Of a DNA stretch of 64,000 nucleotides, positions 35,466 through 45,170 are shown one piece after another. The notes beneath the pieces were generated by a model, which was given only the letters and a program-made list of their open reading frames with translations, was not told where the DNA came from and did not search any database. The stretch comes from Yersinia massiliensis CCUG 53443. GTDB lineage: Bacteria > Pseudomonadota > Gammaproteobacteria > Enterobacterales > Enterobacteriaceae. The stretch covers positions 1,865,127 through 1,929,126 of the forward strand of contig NZ_HE997643.1 in the NCBI RefSeq assembly GCF_000312485.1, written 5' to 3'. Within the stretch, counting starts at the first letter, position 1. Each line of letters opens with the position of its first letter. The translations under genes were made by a program, and so were the position numbers.

Positions 35466-35512
35466 ATCTACGATGAGTATACACAACGATTCCACGTAGA
35501 TACATCGTAGAT
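35466..35512 (-). promoter_or_regulatory. Toxin-antitoxin operator/promoter
   Basis: Perfect inverted repeats ATCTACGAT (35466-35474) and ATCGTAGAT (35504-35512) flank a third CGTAGAT (35495-35501). A minus-strand TATACT box (35476-35481) lies between them. The arrangement fits cooperative autorepression by the antitoxin-toxin complex. Confidence 0.65.
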
Positions 35513-35542
35513 ACAAAAAAGCGCCTTTCGGCGCTTTTTTTA
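35513..35542. terminator. Terminator copy on the other side of the toxin-antitoxin pair
   Basis: It has the same 30 bp as 34795-34824, including the six A and seven T flanking the GCGCC/GGCGC stem. It lies between the toxin-antitoxin promoter and the mlaA stop. Confidence 0.85.
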
Positions 35543-35578
35543 CATTCTGCTTTCATCACTGTTGGCTGACTGAATCGA

Positions 35579-36343
35579 TCAGTTTGCTGAGTCGATGCTG
35601 TCCAAATCGCCCTCAATGGCCTGAGCATTTGAGTTGACTTCCGGTTTCAACTGCCCGCCACTCGCTAAGAAATCATAGCGCTGGAAGTACGCTTCACGCA
35701 CCATCAAATATGGGTCTGAGGAGTTACGCAGCAAGCCATCTGAATCTAGCAGTTGTGCACGCGTCTCTATCCCTTCAACCATCCATTTACCGGCTGACAT
35801 CCAGAAGGTGAGATAGCTTAACACCGGATAGACGAAATCGACTGCGTCCCCGCCATCCTCACGGATCGTGAAACTGCCGTACCCTGGAAGTACCACATAG
35901 GGCCCATAACCGACATTATAATGGCCCAGCGTGCTACCAAAGCGATGCGGAACTTCCTTCGCCAGTTTAGGGTTCGCCATGCCAGCAACATCAATCAAGC
36001 CACCCATACCTAAAATAGTGTTCAGGAAGAAGCGGTTAAAGTGCTTCATAGCGTTATAGGGGTCACCCACCAAGAAGCTGTTGACCATGCTCGCAGGCTC
36101 TTCAAGGTTCCCCAAGAAGTTACTCATGCCATTACGCGCCGGTTGCGGTACATAATCACGCCAGACAACGGCAACTGGGCGCACGACATAAGGATCAAGA
36201 ACTTCATAGTTGAAATTGAACATTGCCCGGTTAAAACCTTCTAGCGGATCCGAGCGGCCTTGCTCACTGTGATCCGGCGAGCTACTGGCACACCCGACTA
36301 ATAGTACGGTTGCAAAAGCCAGCCCAATCAGGCGGTAGTTCAT
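35579..36343 (-). CDS. mlaA: Outer-membrane lipid asymmetry lipoprotein MlaA (VacJ)
   Basis: This 254-residue lipoprotein removes mislocalised phospholipids from the outer leaflet and passes them to MlaC. The lipobox LLVGC (Cys near residue 18) follows a short signal peptide, and the mature part contains the MlaA family core DPLEGFNRAMFNFNYEVLDP and LPGYGSFTIREDGGDAVDF. ATG 36343 follows GGAG by about 7 nt and is preferred to the ATG four codons upstream. Confidence 0.95.
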   Translation of the reverse strand: MNYRLIGLAFATVLLVGCASSSPDHSEQGRSDPLEGFNRAMFNFNYEVLDPYVVRPVAVVWRDYVPQPARNGMSNFLGNLEEPASMVNSFLVGDPYNAMKHFNRFFLNTILGMGGLIDVAGMANPKLAKEVPHRFGSTLGHYNVGYGPYVVLPGYGSFTIREDGGDAVDFVYPVLSYLTFWMSAGKWMVEGIETRAQLLDSDGLLRNSSDPYLMVREAYFQRYDFLASGGQLKPEVNSNAQAIEGDLDSIDSAN

Positions 36344-36379
36344 ATGTTTCTCCATGAAATTCTTGCTAGCCCCTTACAC

Positions 36380-37600
36380 TTAAGGGGTCTGCTTATTTAT
36401 CTCAACATTTATCGTCTGAGGCTGCCCTTTTCCACTGAAATCCTGCACATTGCTTTCGCCATACCAGTCACCCGACTGAGGATTGACCGTGCCATCTCGC
36501 GAAATACGCGCACGCACTTTTACCTGCTGCAACGATGAAAGCAAGCGCTCAGGCATCATTGCATTGCTGTCATCCAGCGCGATAGATAGCGGGAATCGAC
36601 TCAACGGTAATTGCTTTACGGCAACCGGCACCGGATTTGTGCCATCGGTTACCGATAAAATCAGTGTTCCCTGTTGGGGTAGCTGTCGGGTAGCTTCAGA
36701 TGATAGTGAAACCTCTATTCCCAGTGTAGCTGTTTCCTGCCCAGCCTGTAATTTGGCTTGTGCAATACTGCGTTTTATCACTTCTACGCGTGAATCGCCA
36801 GCCGGCAGCAATTTTAGCATAACTTCCCATGCGCCAATGGCTTGTTTGAAATCGCCTTGCTCAAAAGCATTAAAAGCTAATAAGCTCATGGCTCGCAGAT
36901 TGTTGTGATCCTGCCCCACCATGCTCCGCAGCATCTGAGTGGCTAACTGATTATCTTGTGGATCGTTGGAACGTGTCAGCACTTCTGCATAACCGAATCT
37001 GACATCATCATTCGTCGGTGCGAGTTGGTAGGCTTTGGCAAAAGCTTGAGTCGCGGTCGTGGCGTTATTGAGCGCCATCCCGACTCGACCCAGCATCATC
37101 CAATCGTCAACATTACCTGAATCATGCTGCAAAGACGTCCGCAACCCCAGCCCTAAACGCGCGATCTCTTCCATGGTGAGGGGTTCAGCTCGTTCATTGG
37201 CCACTCTGGCACGTAACTCTGGCATTTGCGCGTCGACCTGATGCCATGCTTGCACCTGTGTTAAACCACCCGTTTTTAGGTATAGGCCCACAGAAAGCAG
37301 CACCATAATAATGACGCCAGGCACTAGCGCCCAGCGGTTGATTAGGCGTGTGGCTTCTTCTGCTTGCTGGGGAATATCTGTCAGTAGATTTTGTTGCAGC
37401 TCTTGAATCAATTCAGGCCGCTGCTCAACGACACCTTGTGCTTCATCTTCGGCCAGTTCAGATAATCGGTCTTGATAAATAGCCTTGTTGAGCGCATCTC
37501 GGGTCGTCACCCCGGAAGGGTTATTCTGTCGCATGGCCGGAATGACCAATAAGGCACCCGCAACCGCCAGTAAAATAATCACTATCAGCCAAAAAGCCAT
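36380..37600 (-). CDS. ccmI: Cytochrome c maturation protein CcmI
   Basis: This 406-residue inner-membrane protein chaperones apocytochrome c to the haem-ligation complex. Two membrane helices (MAFWLIVIILLAVAGALLVI and VPGVIIMVLLSVGLYL) flank a cytoplasmic loop, followed by a TPR domain (about residues 140-260) and a C-terminal beta-rich domain. In E. coli this region is the C-terminal part of one CcmH protein. Here ccmH and ccmI are separate genes that abut at 37600. It ends the operon. Confidence 0.92.
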   Translation of the reverse strand: MAFWLIVIILLAVAGALLVIPAMRQNNPSGVTTRDALNKAIYQDRLSELAEDEAQGVVEQRPELIQELQQNLLTDIPQQAEEATRLINRWALVPGVIIMVLLSVGLYLKTGGLTQVQAWHQVDAQMPELRARVANERAEPLTMEEIARLGLGLRTSLQHDSGNVDDWMMLGRVGMALNNATTATQAFAKAYQLAPTNDDVRFGYAEVLTRSNDPQDNQLATQMLRSMVGQDHNNLRAMSLLAFNAFEQGDFKQAIGAWEVMLKLLPAGDSRVEVIKRSIAQAKLQAGQETATLGIEVSLSSEATRQLPQQGTLILSVTDGTNPVPVAVKQLPLSRFPLSIALDDSNAMMPERLLSSLQQVKVRARISRDGTVNPQSGDWYGESNVQDFSGKGQPQTINVEINKQTP

Positions 37601-38082
37601 TATGGTTTTTTCCTGTCAGTCTGTTCTGATTGGGTCGAATGTTCGGTTAACAGTTTTTGTAATCGCTGCTGCTCCTGCTCAGAAAGTGGCACGTCTTTCT
37701 CCACCCGCCGACGGGCGCGTAAAACAACCACTGTTGCACCGATAAGCACAAACAGCGCGGGCCCAACCCATAAGATGATTGTCGCGGCTGTCACGGGGGG
37801 CTCATAAGTCACGAAGTTGCCGTAACGGGCCACCATATAATCAATGATTTGCTGTTTGGAGTTCCCCTGCTGCTGGAGTTCGTACACCTTTCCACGCATA
37901 TCCGCGGCAATGATGGCATTGGAATCAGCAATGCTGTTGTTCTGGCATTTAGGGCAACGTAACTGCTCGGTCAGCTCGCGATACTGCTGCTCCTGCGCCT
38001 CAGATTTAAAGGTGTAGGTATCGATGGCCGCAAAGACACTCCAACTCAGCATCAGGCCAAACATCAGGCTCAGTAATTTCAT
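37600..38082 (-). CDS. ccmH: Cytochrome c maturation protein CcmH
   Basis: This 160-residue thioredoxin-like thiol protein reduces the apocytochrome CXXCH disulfide. A signal peptide precedes the active-site motif LRCPKCQNNSIADSNA (Cys pair near residues 42-45), and a C-terminal membrane helix (ATIILWVGPALFVLIGATVV) follows. It overlaps ccmG by 4 bp. Confidence 0.94.
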   Translation of the reverse strand: MKLLSLMFGLMLSWSVFAAIDTYTFKSEAQEQQYRELTEQLRCPKCQNNSIADSNAIIAADMRGKVYELQQQGNSKQQIIDYMVARYGNFVTYEPPVTAATIILWVGPALFVLIGATVVVLRARRRVEKDVPLSEQEQQRLQKLLTEHSTQSEQTDRKKP

Positions 38083-38645
38083 GCGCCCCCCTGATACTTC
38101 TTATAAAGCGGTAGAATTTCTTGCAGCCAGACGCGATCATTAAGGTCACCGGCATGGCGATAACGAATAATACCTTGGCCATCGATCAAGAACGTTTCCG
38201 GCGCACCATAAACCCCCAAATCTAGCCCTAGCATGCCATTACCGTCGTACAAACTCAGCGCATAAGGATTGCCCAGTGAATTGAGCCACTGCACCGCTTT
38301 AGCGCGGTCGTCTTTATAGTTCAGCCCGACTACGCGAATACCTTGCGCGGCCAACTTATTCAGATACTCATGCTCAGCTCTGCAAGTCGGGCACCACGTC
38401 GCCCAAACATTCAGTAGCATCGGTTTGCCATCGTGCAACACCGCTTGATCAAAGGTTTTCCCCGGTTGATCGAGCGACTCTAATTTGAACATGGGGACCG
38501 GTTTACCAATCAGCGCAGACTCTAGCATCGTAGGATCGTCGCCATTTGCATTGCGGGTCAGTTGCACTAAAAAGGCCACCACCAGCAGCAAAAATAGTAT
38601 CAACGGAATAAACATCAGCTTATTAAATGAAGTTCCAGATTTCAT
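38079..38645 (-). CDS. ccmG: Thiol:disulfide interchange protein CcmG (DsbE)
   Basis: This 188-residue membrane-anchored thioredoxin has an N-terminal anchor (LMFIPLILFLLLVVAFLVQL) and the active site NVWATWCPTCRAEHEYL (WCPTC). It passes reductant from DsbD to CcmH and apocytochrome c. The GVYGAPETFLIDGQG segment with cis-Pro is conserved. It overlaps both ccmF and ccmH by 4 bp. Confidence 0.95.
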   Translation of the reverse strand: MKSGTSFNKLMFIPLILFLLLVVAFLVQLTRNANGDDPTMLESALIGKPVPMFKLESLDQPGKTFDQAVLHDGKPMLLNVWATWCPTCRAEHEYLNKLAAQGIRVVGLNYKDDRAKAVQWLNSLGNPYALSLYDGNGMLGLDLGVYGAPETFLIDGQGIIRYRHAGDLNDRVWLQEILPLYKKYQGGA

Positions 38646-40600
38646 TGTTCAGCCCCAGATTTTAATTTTTTACTCATCCGATAGCGCGGATCGAACATGC
38701 AGAAGATGCCGCCGATAGCCATAAACACCCCGCCGTACCAGATCCAACGCACAAAAGGTTTGTAATACAGGCGCACCGCCCACGAACCGTCATCCAGTTC
38801 TTCACCCAATGCGGCGTATAAATCCCGAGTCAAACCACCATCAATGGCCGCTTCCGTCATCATCGAACGGGCCACACTGTAATAGCGTTTTTCTGCATGT
38901 AAGGTCGCTTCCGGTTTGCCATGACGGGTCACATCAATGATCCCAACACCACCGGTATAGTTTGGCCCTTTAATGTCATGAACATCGCGGAAAACAAAGT
39001 GATAATCGTGAATATCAATGCTATCACCTGCTTTCATGCGCACATCACGCTCGACACTGTAATTCTGGCTGAATGCAATCCCAATCACTGTTACCGCGAC
39101 GCCTAAGTGGCCCAGCACCATACCCCAATGACTGCGAGAGAGATGGCGTAGACCTCGCCAAAAACCGTGGCGGTGCGTCGCGCGCTCATGCAACTCCATT
39201 AATGTCAGAATAATCACCCAAATCGCCATCATTAATCCGACCACGGTCATTCCGACGATAGTGTCTTGCAGCAACCATGGCAACGAAATCGACAATAGCA
39301 AGGTGACGACCAAGGCCACACTCAAGCGTCGCCACAGCTTACTCGGTTCATCACGACGCCAACGGATCAGCGGCCCAATCCCCATCAACAGCGCCATGGG
39401 CGCCATCAGCCAAGTAAACATGGTATTAAAGAAAGGCTCACCGATAGAGATGCTGCCCAGCCCGAGCTGTTTATGCACCAACGGCAGTAATGTTCCAAGC
39501 AGCACCACCAGTGTGGCAGCAATCAACAACACATTATTGCCGAGCAAGAATGTCTCACGCGAGAACACTTCATGCTGAGTCCGGCTGCGCACTTGTGCGC
39601 CTTTGACTGCGTAAAGCAGCAGCGATCCGCCAATGACGATCACCAAGTAGGCCAGAATAAACATGCCGCGCGCCGGATCAGAGGCAAATGAATGCACCGA
39701 CACCAGCACACCGGAACGCACCAAGAATGTCCCCATCAGGCACAGTGAAAATGCGCTGATAGCCAACAGTACCGTCCAAGCTTTGAAAGTACCGCGTTTT
39801 TCCGTGACAGCCAGCGAGTGAATCAGCGCGGTACCGGCTAACCAAGGCATAAAGGAGGCATTTTCGACCGGATCCCAGAACCACCAACCGCCCCAGCCAA
39901 GTTCATAGTAAGCCCACGCGGAACCCAGCACGATCCCCAAGGTCAGGAACACCCATGCGGCCTGAGTCCAAGGCCGTGACCAGCGCGCCCAAGCACTGTC
40001 GAGTCGACCGGCCATTAATGAAGCAATGGCGAATGCAAAAGCCACGGAGAAACCGACGTAACCCATATACAGCAATGGCGGGTGGAATATCAGCCCGATA
40101 TCCTGCAACAAAGGGTTCAGATCGTTGCCATCAATGGGGAAGTCCGGCAAGGTGCGAGTAAATGGATTCGAGGTCAGGATAATAAACAGCAGGAAGCCTG
40201 CCGTAATCATCCCCAACACTGAGAGCACTCTTGCCACCGCATCTTCAGGCATTGAACGGCTAAACAGCGCCACGGCTAACGACCAACAACTGAGTAGCAA
40301 CACCCACAGCAGCAACGAACCTTCATGCGCGCCCCAGCTCGCCGCGATCCGGTAATACACCGGCAGGTGCGAATTCGAGTTGGCCGCCACATAAGAGACA
40401 GTGAAATCATTCACCACAAAGGCATAAATCAGGCATATAAATGAAAGCGCGATCGTCGCGAACATGCCATAAGTCAGTGGCCTGCCGGTTGCCATCATGC
40501 GGGCATCTTGACGTGCCGACCCCCATTGTGGATAAAAGCTCAGTAGCAGCGAAATGGCGAGGGCCAGACATAACAGAAAACTGCCAATTTCAGGCATCAT
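38642..40600 (-). CDS. ccmF: Haem lyase subunit CcmF
   Basis: This 652-residue polytopic membrane protein ligates haem to apocytochrome c. The tryptophan-rich WWD signature [19 protein letters not shown] (about residues 227-245) and conserved haem-coordinating His in [12 protein letters not shown] and in later periplasmic loops are visible, with many hydrophobic helices. The length matches the family. It overlaps ccmE by 4 bp. Confidence 0.96.
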   Translation of the reverse strand: MMPEIGSFLLCLALAISLLLSFYPQWGSARQDARMMATGRPLTYGMFATIALSFICLIYAFVVNDFTVSYVAANSNSHLPVYYRIAASWGAHEGSLLLWVLLLSCWSLAVALFSRSMPEDAVARVLSVLGMITAGFLLFIILTSNPFTRTLPDFPIDGNDLNPLLQDIGLIFHPPLLYMGYVGFSVAFAFAIASLMAGRLDSAWARWSRPWTQAAWVFLTLGIVLGSAWAYYELGWGGWWFWDPVENASFMPWLAGTALIHSLAVTEKRGTFKAWTVLLAISAFSLCLMGTFLVRSGVLVSVHSFASDPARGMFILAYLVIVIGGSLLLYAVKGAQVRSRTQHEVFSRETFLLGNNVLLIAATLVVLLGTLLPLVHKQLGLGSISIGEPFFNTMFTWLMAPMALLMGIGPLIRWRRDEPSKLWRRLSVALVVTLLLSISLPWLLQDTIVGMTVVGLMMAIWVIILTLMELHERATHRHGFWRGLRHLSRSHWGMVLGHLGVAVTVIGIAFSQNYSVERDVRMKAGDSIDIHDYHFVFRDVHDIKGPNYTGGVGIIDVTRHGKPEATLHAEKRYYSVARSMMTEAAIDGGLTRDLYAALGEELDDGSWAVRLYYKPFVRWIWYGGVFMAIGGIFCMFDPRYRMSKKLKSGAEQ

Positions 40601-41091
40601 GAGGCATTGCCCCCGCTGTTGGCATTGTTGTAAACCTCAGCAGGACGCGTATGGTTTTCTTTCATCGCTTCTTTAACTTCTGGTGGGGTGTATTTCTCAT
40701 CATGCTTTGCCAGCACTTCTTTGGCGTTAATGGTATTGCCTTCGGCGAACACGCCTTGAGCGACCACACCCTGCCCTTCGCGGAACAGATCAGGCAGAAT
40801 GCCGGTATAAGTGACGGTGACGACACCTCGCGCATCGTAAACCTTAAAACTCATTTCCAGCGTTTTATCATCCCGCTTGACGGAACCCGGCATGACCATG
40901 CCGCCGATGCGCAAACGTTGGCCAATTTCTGGCATCTCATGACGTTCGCCTTTGCCCTCGATGATCTCGCCCGGCGTATAAAACAAATCAATATTGGCGC
41001 GTAATGCATAGAGCACCAGTGTGGTGGTCAAACCAAGACCGATGAGCACCGCTAACGCCAGATAGAGCCGGCTTTTTCTGCGTGGGTTCAC
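40597..41091 (-). CDS. ccmE: Haem chaperone CcmE
   Basis: This 164-residue periplasmic haem chaperone is anchored by one N-terminal helix. It has an OB-fold domain and the covalent haem-binding His130 in the motif [13 protein letters not shown] (HxxxY). It receives haem from CcmABCD and delivers it to CcmF. It overlaps ccmD and ccmF by 4 bp each. Confidence 0.96.
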   Translation of the reverse strand: MNPRRKSRLYLALAVLIGLGLTTTLVLYALRANIDLFYTPGEIIEGKGERHEMPEIGQRLRIGGMVMPGSVKRDDKTLEMSFKVYDARGVVTVTYTGILPDLFREGQGVVAQGVFAEGNTINAKEVLAKHDEKYTPPEVKEAMKENHTRPAEVYNNANSGGNAS

Positions 41092-41306
41092 TGGTGTCCC
41101 TCCTGCGAATGAGCTACATGCTCGCGAATACGCTGCTCTCTGGCTTGGCGGCGCTGGATATCCGCGATTAATTGTTTATGCTGCCACAGGGTATGTAGGT
41201 AGAGGCCCAGCATCGAGACTAAGGTGATCGCGACGGCCAACCAGACATAAAAGGCGTAGCCGCCCATGGCAAAAAATGCCGTCCAAGAATCAAAAGCCGG
41301 TTTCAT
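41088..41306 (-). CDS. ccmD: Haem exporter accessory protein CcmD
   Basis: This 72-residue single-pass membrane protein has the family segment [20 protein letters not shown] followed by a basic cytoplasmic tail. It is required for release of holo-CcmE from CcmABC. The position and overlaps fit the operon. Confidence 0.93.
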   Translation of the reverse strand: MKPAFDSWTAFFAMGGYAFYVWLAVAITLVSMLGLYLHTLWQHKQLIADIQRRQAREQRIREHVAHSQEGHQ

Positions 41307-42040
41307 ACACGAGGCTCCTTACGCAATAAGGCACTGACCCAAGGGCGATGACGTTCTTGCTGCAAAATCAGATTGCGCAAGCGCATTAAAGTGAGGGTGA
41401 TAAAGCACAATAAATACCCGAATATTGCCCAGCGCAGCGGTGAACGCATGCTCGAATCAATACTTTGCTGCATGTTGGTTGAACCTTGATGCAAGGTGTT
41501 CCACCAAACAACGGAATAATGAATGATAGGAATATTCACCACGCCCACTAAGACCAAAATACCGGCGGCACGCCCGGCCAATTTGCGATCTTCAAAGGCG
41601 TTATACAGGGCGATCACCCCGAGATAGAGGAACAACAGCACCAACTCAGAAGTCAATCGCGCATCCCAGACCCACCAAGTTCCCCACATCGGTTTACCCC
41701 AGGTGGAACCGGTCGCTAACGCGATAAAGGTAAATACCGCGCCAACGGGTGCCATGGCGGCGAGCACGTTTTCGGACATTTTCATTTGCCAGACCAAGCC
41801 AACAAACGCCGCAATAGCCATCGACATATAGATGCCCATCGACCAGATGGCCGCCGGAACATGTATATAGATGATACGGAAGCTGTCACCTTGCTGGTAA
41901 TCCGAAGGGGCGAAACCAAATCCCCACACCCAACCGACGATCAAGCAGATGGCAGCGCCAATGCCCAGCCACGGAATAAATCGGCCACACAACTGATATA
42001 GCCGTTCGGGTTTTGCCAATTGATGAAACCATTTCCACAT
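41303..42040 (-). CDS. ccmC: Haem exporter subunit CcmC
   Basis: This 245-residue six-helix membrane protein attaches haem to CcmE. The WWD motif MWGTWWVWDARLTSELVLL (about residues 119-137) and flanking His residues (IIYIHVPAAIWS, IIHYSVVWWNTLHQG) are conserved with E. coli CcmC. A 193-bp gap separates it from ccmB upstream, longer than in E. coli. Confidence 0.96.
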   Translation of the reverse strand: MWKWFHQLAKPERLYQLCGRFIPWLGIGAAICLIVGWVWGFGFAPSDYQQGDSFRIIYIHVPAAIWSMGIYMSMAIAAFVGLVWQMKMSENVLAAMAPVGAVFTFIALATGSTWGKPMWGTWWVWDARLTSELVLLFLYLGVIALYNAFEDRKLAGRAAGILVLVGVVNIPIIHYSVVWWNTLHQGSTNMQQSIDSSMRSPLRWAIFGYLLCFITLTLMRLRNLILQQERHRPWVSALLRKEPRV

Positions 42041-42233
42041 TTTTCATTGCTCACATTGAAATTGGATGGATATCGCCACATTGGCAATCCCATGCAGGGT
42101 ACGGCGCACAATCTGCTCTGATTCGCGTTGGCTACCGCGTTTAAGCGTCTGAAAATCGGTACTTATTTTATTGCTGTTTTTTACTGCACCTATTCTTCTA
42201 ATGGGCAGCCTGTTAGCTGCCAAGGATGAGCCA
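42041..42233 (-). other. Gap between ccmB and ccmC
   Basis: This 193-bp spacer interrupts an otherwise overlapping operon. An open frame across it (42044-42244, minus) overlaps the ccmB end and shows no family resemblance or good ribosome site. I see no clear terminator, so the two parts are probably cotranscribed. Confidence 0.4.
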
Positions 42234-42893
42234 CTAGTGCACACTCACTCTCAATGCGGCAGCGGTAGCAAAAGGGGCAAGTGTTGCACTGCCTGCTAGC
42301 ATCGCCCCGAGAATGGCCAGATAACCATCAATCGGCAGAGACATAGATGCTGCATCAATGGCCGCCGTAGCAAATATCAACACTGGGATATACAACGGCA
42401 GCACTAATAAGCTCAGCAAGACCCCGCCTTTACGCAACCCCACGGTCAGCGCGACGCCAATGGCGCCAATAAAACTTAAGGTCGGCGTCCCCAACAATAA
42501 CGTTAACGCCATGGCAATCGCGGTATTGCTATCGAGGGAAAGCAACAACGCCACCAGCGGCGATAAAATTAGTAACGGCAACCCAGTGACAACCCAGTGA
42601 GCACACACTTTGCCTAATACCGTGAGCGCTAGTGGTGTTGGCAATAGCAGCAGTTGCTCAAGCGACCCATCGAGGAAATCATCACGGAATAATCGTTCCA
42701 GCGATAATAACGAGGCTAACAAGGCGGCGACCCAAACAATACCAGGGGCCATACGCGCTAATAATTGTGGTTCAGGGCCAATACCCAACGGAAACAAGGT
42801 GATGACAATCAGAAAAAACCAGAGTGGGTTAACGATTTCCCCACCTTTCCGGAAGGCTATTTTTAGTTCACGGCGCAACACGCTGATAAACAT
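42234..42893 (-). CDS. ccmB: Haem exporter membrane subunit CcmB
   Basis: This 219-residue permease subunit has six hydrophobic helices. The N-terminal [20 protein letters not shown] and the ERLFRDDFLDGSLEQLLLLP segment are typical of CcmB. With CcmA and CcmC it forms the ABC-type complex that loads and releases haem on CcmE. The ATG abuts the ccmA stop (1-bp overlap). Confidence 0.95.
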   Translation of the reverse strand: MFISVLRRELKIAFRKGGEIVNPLWFFLIVITLFPLGIGPEPQLLARMAPGIVWVAALLASLLSLERLFRDDFLDGSLEQLLLLPTPLALTVLGKVCAHWVVTGLPLLILSPLVALLLSLDSNTAIAMALTLLLGTPTLSFIGAIGVALTVGLRKGGVLLSLLVLPLYIPVLIFATAAIDAASMSLPIDGYLAILGAMLAGSATLAPFATAAALRVSVH

Positions 42894-43519
42894 TAACTCT
42901 CCTGCGTGTTGATGAGGCGGATTTTACGCACCTGTTGGCCGACGGTATCCAAATCCTGATGCGTGGTCAGCAGTACCATGCCCCCTTTAGCGGCATGGGC
43001 GACAAACAGGGCTAACAATGTACTCACCCCTTGCTTGTCGATGGCGGTCAAGGGTTCATCCAAAATCCATAACGGCGACTGACTCAGCCATAAACGCGCG
43101 AGTGCGACCCGCCGTTGCTGCCCTGCGGATAACTGTGAGACAGGTAAATCTTCGTATCCCACCAGCCCCACCTGAGCCAATGCCTGCCAGATTGCGGCGC
43201 TATCCACCTTTTGAAACACCGACTGATAAAATGCCAAGTTTTCAAAAGGTGTCAGAACCGTTTTAATACCCGGTTGGTGACCTAGAAACAGTAAATCTTG
43301 GTGATATCGGGCGCGATCACGGCGGATATTTTCCCCCAGCCAATTCACTTGCCCTTCATCCGCATCCGCAAGCCCGGCTAAGATACGCAGCAAACTGGTT
43401 TTACCCGCCCCGTTCTGCCCCTCAACCTGCACAATTTCGCCCGCCGCCACACAAAAACTTAACCTGTGGAATAAGCGACGTTCATCTCGAATGCAGGTCA
43501 GATTTTTTGCTTCCAGCAT
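42893..43519 (-). CDS. ccmA: Haem exporter ATP-binding subunit CcmA
   Basis: This 208-residue ABC ATPase has Walker [16 protein letters not shown], signature [15 protein letters not shown], Walker [13 protein letters not shown], and the switch His in LLTTHQDL. It powers release of holo-CcmE. It is the first gene of the ccmABCDEFGHI operon, and the promoter should lie in the 43520-43850 divergent region shared with the yfdC-like gene. Confidence 0.95.
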   Translation of the reverse strand: MLEAKNLTCIRDERRLFHRLSFCVAAGEIVQVEGQNGAGKTSLLRILAGLADADEGQVNWLGENIRRDRARYHQDLLFLGHQPGIKTVLTPFENLAFYQSVFQKVDSAAIWQALAQVGLVGYEDLPVSQLSAGQQRRVALARLWLSQSPLWILDEPLTAIDKQGVSTLLALFVAHAAKGGMVLLTTHQDLDTVGQQVRKIRLINTQES

Positions 43520-43849
43520 GACGAATTTTCTTCCACCGTAGGATTGTTCGCTCAGGAAAACCGAATGATAACATAAGGCTTAATCCTTACGTAGCTTGGG
43601 TCTAACGCTATCCCTACCCTTATAGAGGTATTATTCGGTATAAGATCAAATTTCTGTAGAAAAAACCAACAGCGTTAAAGTTTGGTTACTTTTTTTTATC
43701 AAAATCACAATAAATCTCGACGCAGAATCCTCTCATTCTCGCCGGTAAAACTTCTTGAATCATCATTAGCGACTATGCTTATCACTGTTGCTTTTCCTTA
43801 CTTACCCTCCCGATAACCGTGACTTTCTCTACCTTTCAGGAAACCTCTT
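43520..43849. promoter_or_regulatory. Divergent intergenic region ccmA / yfdC-like gene
   Basis: This 330-bp region must hold the promoters of both operons. It is AT-rich around 43690-43720 (a run of T). I cannot point to a confident promoter or a known regulator site such as FNR or NarP. Confidence 0.4.
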
Positions 43850-44761
43850 ATGAGCGATGAAAAAGACTCTCTGGATGAGAATGAGCTAAAAGTGGAAAGC
43901 AATGAGCAACAGCAGGAGAAAGACATCGAAGTTAATGAGAAGAACTTGCCCTCCAAGGCAGCAGCCATCCATGAACTTATTCGGATGGATGGCGAAAAAG
44001 AGTTAGAGCGCGACAGTTTCGCTTTACTGTGGTCGGCCATTGCGGCAGGCCTTTCTATCGGGGCATCGTTGCTTGGCAAAGGAATTTTTCACGCAAAATT
44101 GCCTGATACGCCTGCCAGTTTTTTACTGGAAAACATCGGGTATACCTTCGGATTTATTATTGTGATTATGGCTCGTCAACAGTTGTTCACCGAGAATACC
44201 GTCACCCCTGTGCTGCCCATTATGCAAAAACCCAGCCGCCAAAATTTCATTCTGCTATTTCGCCTTTGGGGGCTGGTATTATTGGGCAACTTGATTGGCA
44301 CTGGGCTGGCCGCCTATTCCTTTATTTATATGCCAGTGTTCGATGATGCCACTCGCACGGCTTTTGTCAGCATTGCACAAGGTGTAATGGAAAGTACTGC
44401 GGGGGAGATGTTTGCTAAAGGGATATTCTCCGGCTGGATCATTGCCACTATGGTTTGGATGATGCCTTCGGCGGGCGGTGCTAAAATTTGGGTGATTTTC
44501 CTGATGACCTATTTAGTCGCGTTATGTGATTTGACTCATATTGTGGTCGGCTCCGTGGAAATCTTCTATCTGGTGTTTAACGGTTCTATCCCCTGGCAGC
44601 AATTTATTTACCCCTTCGCCCTCCCCACACTGGCGGGCAACATTATCGGCGGTACCTTTATTTTTGCTCTGATAAGCCATGCTCAGATTCGCAGTGATAT
44701 GACCCATCGACCTAAAATAGGTGACAAAGTAGACAAAAAAACATCATCATCCCGCCAATAA
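43850..44761 (+). CDS. yfdC: Formate/nitrite transporter family protein YfdC
   Basis: This 303-residue FNT-superfamily inner-membrane channel has an acidic N-terminal extension of about 50 residues. Six membrane helices follow, with the family phrases GLSIGASLLGKGIF, ARQQLFTENTVTPVLP (TENT in place of the usual TxNxV) and GNLIGTGLAAYSF. It resembles E. coli YfdC, whose substrate is not established. In E. coli yfdC is also next to tRNA argW. The predicted orientation is toward the tRNA. Confidence 0.93.
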   Translation: MSDEKDSLDENELKVESNEQQQEKDIEVNEKNLPSKAAAIHELIRMDGEKELERDSFALLWSAIAAGLSIGASLLGKGIFHAKLPDTPASFLLENIGYTFGFIIVIMARQQLFTENTVTPVLPIMQKPSRQNFILLFRLWGLVLLGNLIGTGLAAYSFIYMPVFDDATRTAFVSIAQGVMESTAGEMFAKGIFSGWIIATMVWMMPSAGGAKIWVIFLMTYLVALCDLTHIVVGSVEIFYLVFNGSIPWQQFIYPFALPTLAGNIIGGTFIFALISHAQIRSDMTHRPKIGDKVDKKTSSSRQ

Positions 44762-44883
44762 CGGCACGAAGAGCATGGCAGATAACGGTAACGTTGTGAT
44801 TGTCGATAACACTTATTCACTCTAAATTGGCGACAGAGTAACCAAACAGACGTCTAACTGCTTATTATCTGGGTCAAAATGCG

Positions 44884-44889
44884 TATAAT
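44884..44889 (+). promoter_or_regulatory. Probable tRNA promoter -10 box
   Basis: A perfect TATAAT preceded by TGCG lies 42 bp before the tRNA, followed by a GC-rich discriminator (GCTCCGGCACC) typical of stable-RNA promoters. The -35 (CTTATT at 17 bp) is weak. Confidence 0.6.
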
Positions 44890-44930
44890 GCTCCGGCACC
44901 ACACATCGCCAACACCCAGTTGATGATAGC

Positions 44931-45005
44931 GTCCCCGTAGTTAAACGGATATAACAAGCCCCTCCTAAGGGCTAGTTACTGGTTCGATTCCAGTCGGGGA
45001 CACCA
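44931..45005 (+). tRNA. argW: tRNA-Arg (CCU), argW
   Basis: The cloverleaf is complete: acceptor GTCCCCG / CGGGGAC, anticodon stem AGCCC / GGGCT with loop CTCCTAA giving anticodon CCU (44964-44966), T arm with GGTTCGATTCC, discriminator A and an encoded CCA (45003-45005). The sequence closely resembles E. coli argW, a common prophage integration site. The integrase of the right prophage begins 165 bp downstream, so the 3' part of this tRNA is the likely attachment core. Confidence 0.95.
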
Positions 45006-45119
45006 CGACAAAATCACCCCACGTTACCACGTCACACCAAAAACCCTTTTACAGCAACGCTCTCAGACAATCGATGTAACCACACATTACCACAAATAAC
45101 CGTGAATAAAGTATAAAGT

Positions 45120-45167
45120 GGGGGTAGTATCAGGGGTACTGAAACGACCTCCACATAGGATACCCCC
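45120..45167 (+). promoter_or_regulatory. Repeat sites before the right integrase
   Basis: GGGGGTA (45120-45126) and AGGGGTA (45132-45138) are direct repeats 12 bp apart, and an inverted TACCCCC (45161-45167) lies just before the integrase ATG at 45171. They are likely arm-type Int sites that also let Int repress its own promoter. Confidence 0.55.
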
Positions 45168-45170
45168 GAA

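Noticed and set aside
42044..42244. 66-codon frame in the ccmB-ccmC gap
   Set aside because: It overlaps the end of ccmB, has no ribosome site I can support and no family resemblance.
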